Both the position numbers and the translations under genes were made by a program. From Synanceia verrucosa (lineage: Eukaryota > Chordata > Actinopteri > Perciformes > Synanceiidae), in the NCBI GenBank assembly GCA_029721515.1, contig CM056564.1:6269011-6333010 (forward strand): a stretch of DNA of 64,000 bases, read 5' to 3'. The notes under the pieces are model-generated. The model was not told where the DNA came from. It did no database searches and saw nothing but the letters and a program-made list of their open reading frames with translations. Shown here in pieces: positions 59,131 to 64,000 of this stretch; the stretch's first letter is position 1, and every line of letters begins with the position of its first letter.

Positions 59131-60979
59131 GTGGATTCAGGGAGGAGACAGGGTGATGAAATGTTGAGCAGCACCAGTGAACATGAACATGAGGCGTTAG
59201 CAGTGTGTGATCAGTGAAAGGGTGAGCTGGTGCACCACAGTGTTCACTTGTTCATGTGTGTAGAGTGTGTCTCTCAGATGTGAGTCATCTGTGTGAAGGA
59301 GTGGAGTTTCTCCAGGAGGTCCTCACTCTAAATTAACATATTTGCCTTGCCTCGACTCCAAATTTACAGCTCATTCATGTTGAAAAAGAGCTATTTGTGA
59401 TTTCAGAAAACGCTCAACATAAATACTTGAACTGAATCTAACCTCCAAACAGATTTAAAAAAATAGAGCTTTGTACAAAAATGTGACATAAGGTTCGTAG
59501 ATTTTGACTGCAGCCGATGTGATTTTTTGACGCTTTTTGACTTCATGCATGTATGGTGGTGTGTTCTTTAAGCCATGACAGTTTTCCTATAATTAGATTT
59601 TAAAAAAATTTCAATATATCACCATACATTGCATGATGATGATGCGCATTGTATCGCCACATTATTGCCCATTTGCAGTCCTAACCAAGACTTTAAGTCT
59701 AAAGAGCTTCAGATAATACTATCATATAGGACACAGCAGTCAATCTTCACTATTTTGAAGCTGGAGTGGGGGATTGTTTGGGTCTTTATCTTGAAAAATG
59801 ACTTAGTATGAACTTTATTGGATAGACTGCGTGATTTGAAACAACAGTGAGGTCCTAATAGACTCTATAAGGTTATCAGGTTGAGATCAATAAATGCACC
59901 CCTGTGCCATGACACTGACATGACAGCACTGCTAAGCCATGTGAGTGGTCAGCCTGGAGCAAGCGCCACTCTCTATCCATATGCAATGTCTATGACGGAC
60001 GTCTGACTGACCTCAGATCGTGCTACAGTAGGTTAGGTAGGAGACACGCCACAGCTGCACTGTCAGACACTAGCACAATACACAATTTAATTTCCATTTA
60101 GGAACATAAATTTGCTTTTAATTTAATCAGCAGCCATCGTGGCAAAGGCTTGGAGCTGCAGCCATTGTTTCTCCTGCTGTTAAACGCTTCCTGGCTTGTG
60201 AAAAGCTCAGGGTAGAAACAGAGAGAGAGGAATAAAGGGCAATGGAGTCATCTCTGCCATGTTTTATTTATCCCAAAAAATGACTGCCAGACTCTTTCTC
60301 AAGCTCCAGCTTTGATTTGACTGACACTTCACATGAGATGAATTCACGAGCACAGATGGGCTGGTTTCCACAGTTGTGTCTATTCTCCAGGAGATCGCAT
60401 GGTGGTCATATTGCCCAGTTTCGCTATTGCATTATTCACAAGAAGCCCATTTCTCTATCCAGCTCACCAGCCCCCTCTCCCATCATTTCTTCTGAATGTT
60501 CACAGGGATCTGAGCTCACCAGCAGCCAAACAAGACTAGAGAATACTCTCTACAGTGAAAGCTGATCATCATATATGGGGACAGGATTTGAAATGCTTTG
60601 AAAGAGATGACGATTTTCTTGGACCTTAACATATATATTTTAACGTTGATGAAGTGTGATGAGAGTGTTGGATGGAGCTTCAGTCAGCTTGTTAATCAAA
60701 CACCTATTGTTTTTGGTCTATGAGATATTGGGACATGATATTCCCATGAGAGGTGTGATTGATTGGAACAGAATCTCTTTGTTTGCTTCAATAAAAGACA
60801 ATGCTTTCATTGTGTGTTTGTTTGTGTAACTTCATATCTCTGCTTCCATTGTGGTTATGTATAGATTATTGGATTACCATCAAGGTTGGTCTTTGTGTTG
60901 CAGAAATCTGTGTTATTAAAACCAGTTGTAAAGATATAAAATGTTGATTAGCACATTTATAGCTATAGCCCAGCATTTC
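59131..60979. other. Presumed intronic sequence, nothing recognised
   Basis: No splice-bounded coding stretch. The 82-residue frame at 60317-60565 has no domain. Confidence 0.4.
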
Positions 60980-60984
60980 GACTC

Positions 60985-61212
60985 ATGGTGCGTTCAAGTT
61001 GTACACTAATGTTGAAATTTCCATGAAGTCAGATCTCCAACTCAGAAAGTCAGATTAATTTCACCAAGCAGACATAGAATTCATGCTATTTGCTACTGAC
61101 CTAAACAGTAGCTTTAGTTGTATGTCTGTAAGGCTGGAAGCTCTGGGAGCACTGAACTTTGGGGATATGATGATTAGTGCTCCAAGTTCCGACTTCGAGT
61201 GAACACAGCACG
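60985..61212. repeat. MITE-like repeat ('ggtgcgttcaagtt' ends)
   Basis: The left end 'tggtgcgttcaagttgtac' roughly mirrors the right end (reverse complement 'tgctgtgttcactcgaagtc'). Both resemble the GGTGCGTTCA-type ends of a common fish family. The inverted match is imperfect. Confidence 0.35.
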
Positions 61213-61249
61213 AGGCAAACTGTCGTTCTCCAGGGTCCTAAAGAGGAAC

Positions 61250-61473
61250 TGGTAGCAGCCTGTGCCTGTTGATCATCATCATCAGACCATTGTCTAGTAT
61301 GTCTACCATTAAACAGCCCAAATTACACAAAAAATATCCAATTGAGCTGAAATCATCATAATAAAAATGACTTATTGAGGTATTGAAAAAAGTATCGTTC
61401 TGGAACCAGTATCGAAACAAAGGTACCGAATTGGCATCGTCTCAAAACATTTTGAACGATACCCAGCCCTACT
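61250..61473 (-). repeat. 'agggctgggtatcgttc' dispersed repeat fragment
   Basis: On the minus strand it begins 'agggctgggtatcgttcaaa', then 'gatgccaattcggtacc' and 'tttcgatactggttcc', which is the well-preserved start of a very common fish repeat. The distal end is lost or diverged near 61250. Confidence 0.55.
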
Positions 61474-64000
61474 TTTGCCAGAGAACACGTATCATGTAAT
61501 TGTAGGAGCAACAAAAATGTTACAGAGGACAGGTTGTTTCCTCACAAACGACCTTTGGCCGACCTACTGCGAGCGACATTTAAACGGTGATGGCAGCGAT
61601 CAGAAATGAGAAGCTGCTTATTATATATTTTCCACACCGACTGATACAAGTTCAAACACTGGATTTCCAGCTCACCTGTGTAAGTGGTTGCCAGGACTCA
61701 GTCACACCAGTGTGCATAAATAGTTTTTCACAAATGTGCTTTCTAGTTTTCACTGGCATGTGCACTGAAATGCTGCTCACACTGTAGATCTTCGCAGCGT
61801 TACCAAGCCGTGGTGGACGATGTGTTAAGATACAGTGATGAATGATTGGGAACGCGTCCAGATCGGCCTTGATACCAATTCTCCATCACAAATGAATAAT
61901 TCCATGCTAGATATTGACTATAATTTCACCTCTCAGCATATTTTAACCATGTTGCATGCATACTGAATGTCTGCATGCATGCACTGTCATGCAGCACTGT
62001 GCTATCTGGTTTGCCGAAACGCTTAGAATGACAGGGTGTCAAATGTCGCCATTTCAGTCGCCTCGTCTCCACAGCCTTGAAGTGTTCGATAAGAGCTAGC
62101 ATTGCTGTCATGTGTTTCTTTCCTTTTTTTTTTTTTTTTTTCTAATAACACTGAAAGGGAAGCCTTGGCGATAACTGCCCATCCACAATACACCATTCAA
62201 TGCCTCACTGGCTAACTCAAGGGCATCGCCACACAGGCGAGATTCACACAGTGCACTGTACACTTCAATGCCAAACACTCTCTCCTCCCATCTCCAGGTG
62301 TGTACTTATGGGTAGCACTTCTGTTTGCTGGAAAAGGCTTTTATTCCATAAACGCACCGTTGGCCTCATCCTTTCTTGTTGTCCACTCCTCTCTTGCTAT
62401 TCCTTTGGATGTAATTTAGCTTCAGCGGATTGTTGCCGTGACGAATGTTTTGGTTCTGGTATCATTTCTCACCTCACCTGAGTGAAGGAGAGGGGAGCGT
62501 GGAGCTCGGAGAGGCAGACCGAGGGAGACGAGGATGTTTGAAGCAAAAAAAGAAACAGAAGAGAGATAGAGGGTTACAGTGCAGAATACTTAAGCATCTC
62601 ATGTTATCAGTAACTGCCACAGCAGTTTGTCAGTAACAGTGAGCACCTGTCACTGTTCTCCCTGATGAATTCATTTCAAGAGTAATCAAAAGCAAATGCA
62701 TATTTAATGACGCTTGGATGTGTGCTGCAGTACTTAGACATGCAGAAGCATACACGTTCATGTACCAGTTTTTTGATGCAGAATGAGAAAACCTACTGAA
62801 AGTAAATCAATCAGCCAGCATCAATAGTTTGCTGTTTTTTATATTGTCTTACAAGGGAAACTTGACTGCGTGTAGTGTAGTACATGTAATTTTGATCTGA
62901 AATTTCTTAGAAATATACACAAGAAATCCATACAGGCAAACTGGGATGTGATTGATTTCTTTGTTCTTGTGCTTCAGACCAAATGAAGCCCTCATACCGT
63001 TCATGAAACCCTTCATGCTGTCAGGGCTGAGCATGCTGCAGCCATCAACCATGTTTGATTTGTCCTTGTCCATCTATAATGGTCTGAGGCCAGCAAGCTG
63101 ATGGTGAATGTTGTCATTTAAGATGACTAGTGATCCCAGGTAATGTTCTGGCTACAGTTTTAGTTCCTGTCTCAGTGCTACTGGTTAATGGTTGGGTAGT
63201 GGTCAGGTCGTTTGTCGTTTGCTCTTCCTCTCCCTTTTTTTTTTCCTAAAATAAATTCAGATGACACCCCAAGCTACAGAAAGGCACTATGCCTGGCCAT
63301 ATTTCATGCAGCCCTGTCTGTTCTCAATGGCTATTTGGTGCTTTTGTGAGTGTCAGAATTGCAGTATGGGCTTTAAGAGTCCCTCTTGGTGTATGAAGTC
63401 TACTTAATACCTCTCTGTAGTCATGCGTGCCGGGGTGTTGTAAAACTAACAAAACTCTGTCATTCAAAAAAAAAAAACAAACAGAGGTTGAGTTCCACAG
63501 GTCTTTGAAGGTTTTTTTTTTTTTTTTCTGATGTTACTGGTAACATTATTTTTGCTTTCCGTTGCGCTCTCGTCTCCTCTGTGGTGTAATTGCGCTGCAT
63601 TTTTACTATGCAGTTTGGCTGGTAATAAAAATGTGTTTTGAGCACTAATAAATCATTCACATACAACACGACGTCCTCCATGCTGCTTTACCTCTGTTTA
63701 CTCCTGCAAACAGGTTCTTGTGGTGAAATAAACATGCTACCACAAAGCAGTAGCGTTGCTGTGATTACATCATCATTCATACCATTATTTCTAACATGTT
63801 TTGAACTCTCATGATACATTTGGTTCATGCAGCGTTCATTCTGACGTTGAGTTGCTCTTAACACAGATCATCTGAACCACAACCGGAGTAACGTTAACGT
63901 TAACACAGCAACAGAGCTAACTAAGTAGCCTACACATCAAAATTACAGTACGATATAAACAACAGAGGGTTATATCGACATTTTTATACCGCACTACGAT
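61474..64000. other. Presumed intronic sequence with simple repeats
   Basis: T and A homopolymer runs at about 62126-62142, 63467-63477 and 63511-63527. A short 'gttaacgttaacac' repeat lies near 63895. No exon could be supported up to the window edge. Confidence 0.4.

Noticed and set aside
1..64000. CRISPR array, bacterial operon, integrated virus or defence-like system
   Set aside because: No regularly spaced repeats, no compact gene clusters and no viral structural or polymerase gene were seen. The only mobile-element proteins are Tc1 transposase and LINE RT fragments.

Overview
This looks like vertebrate, most likely teleost fish, nuclear DNA. It is AT-rich, has CpG-poor flanks around a single CpG-dense patch, carries many CA/GT and AT microsatellites, and holds repeat families typical of ray-finned fish: Tc1-type transposons, an RTE/Rex3-like LINE, decayed L2/CR1-like LINE pieces and hAT-like short elements. 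The exact species cannot be read from the sequence. There is no bacterial gene organisation, and nearly all short open frames here are chance frames or parts of repeats.

Layout: (1) 1-41 kb is a gene-poor stretch. It contains a long fold-back repeat (452-1345), several short terminal-inverted-repeat elements (7900, 11453, 35380, 39831), a 45-bp tandem duplication (10776), a SINE/LINE-tail repeat (17458), an LTR-like unit on the minus strand (19350-20040) and a 5'-truncated RTE LINE with a clear 13-bp target-site duplication (24894-25743). (2) 41-55 kb is dominated by two near-identical, oppositely oriented Tc1/mariner elements with TA target sites (41042-42649 minus, 53120-54725 plus). Between them lie two copies of a tRNA-headed SINE-like family, another TIR element, a 339-bp near-palindrome and a decayed LINE. 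(3) 56.3-57.0 kb holds the one convincing cellular gene signal: a pyrimidine-rich tract, a CpG-rich TATA-less promoter/5' leader, an upstream ORF whose stop overlaps the main start (TGATG), and a first coding exon. That exon encodes a signal peptide and ends in a clean phase-1 splice donor. (4) 57-64 kb reads as the start of a long first intron, with repeats and one weak candidate second exon at 59035-59130.

The gene that starts at 56877 is probably a secreted or single-pass membrane protein. The signal-peptide exon alone does not identify it. The ~56 kb upstream looks like intergenic gene desert, although an intron of an unseen gene cannot be excluded. No CRISPR, operon, provirus or novel defence-like system is visible. 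The most informative observations are the Tc1 pair, whose reading frames are broken mainly at homopolymer runs, the overlapping uORF/start codon, and several dispersed repeat families that can be reconstructed by comparison within this window.
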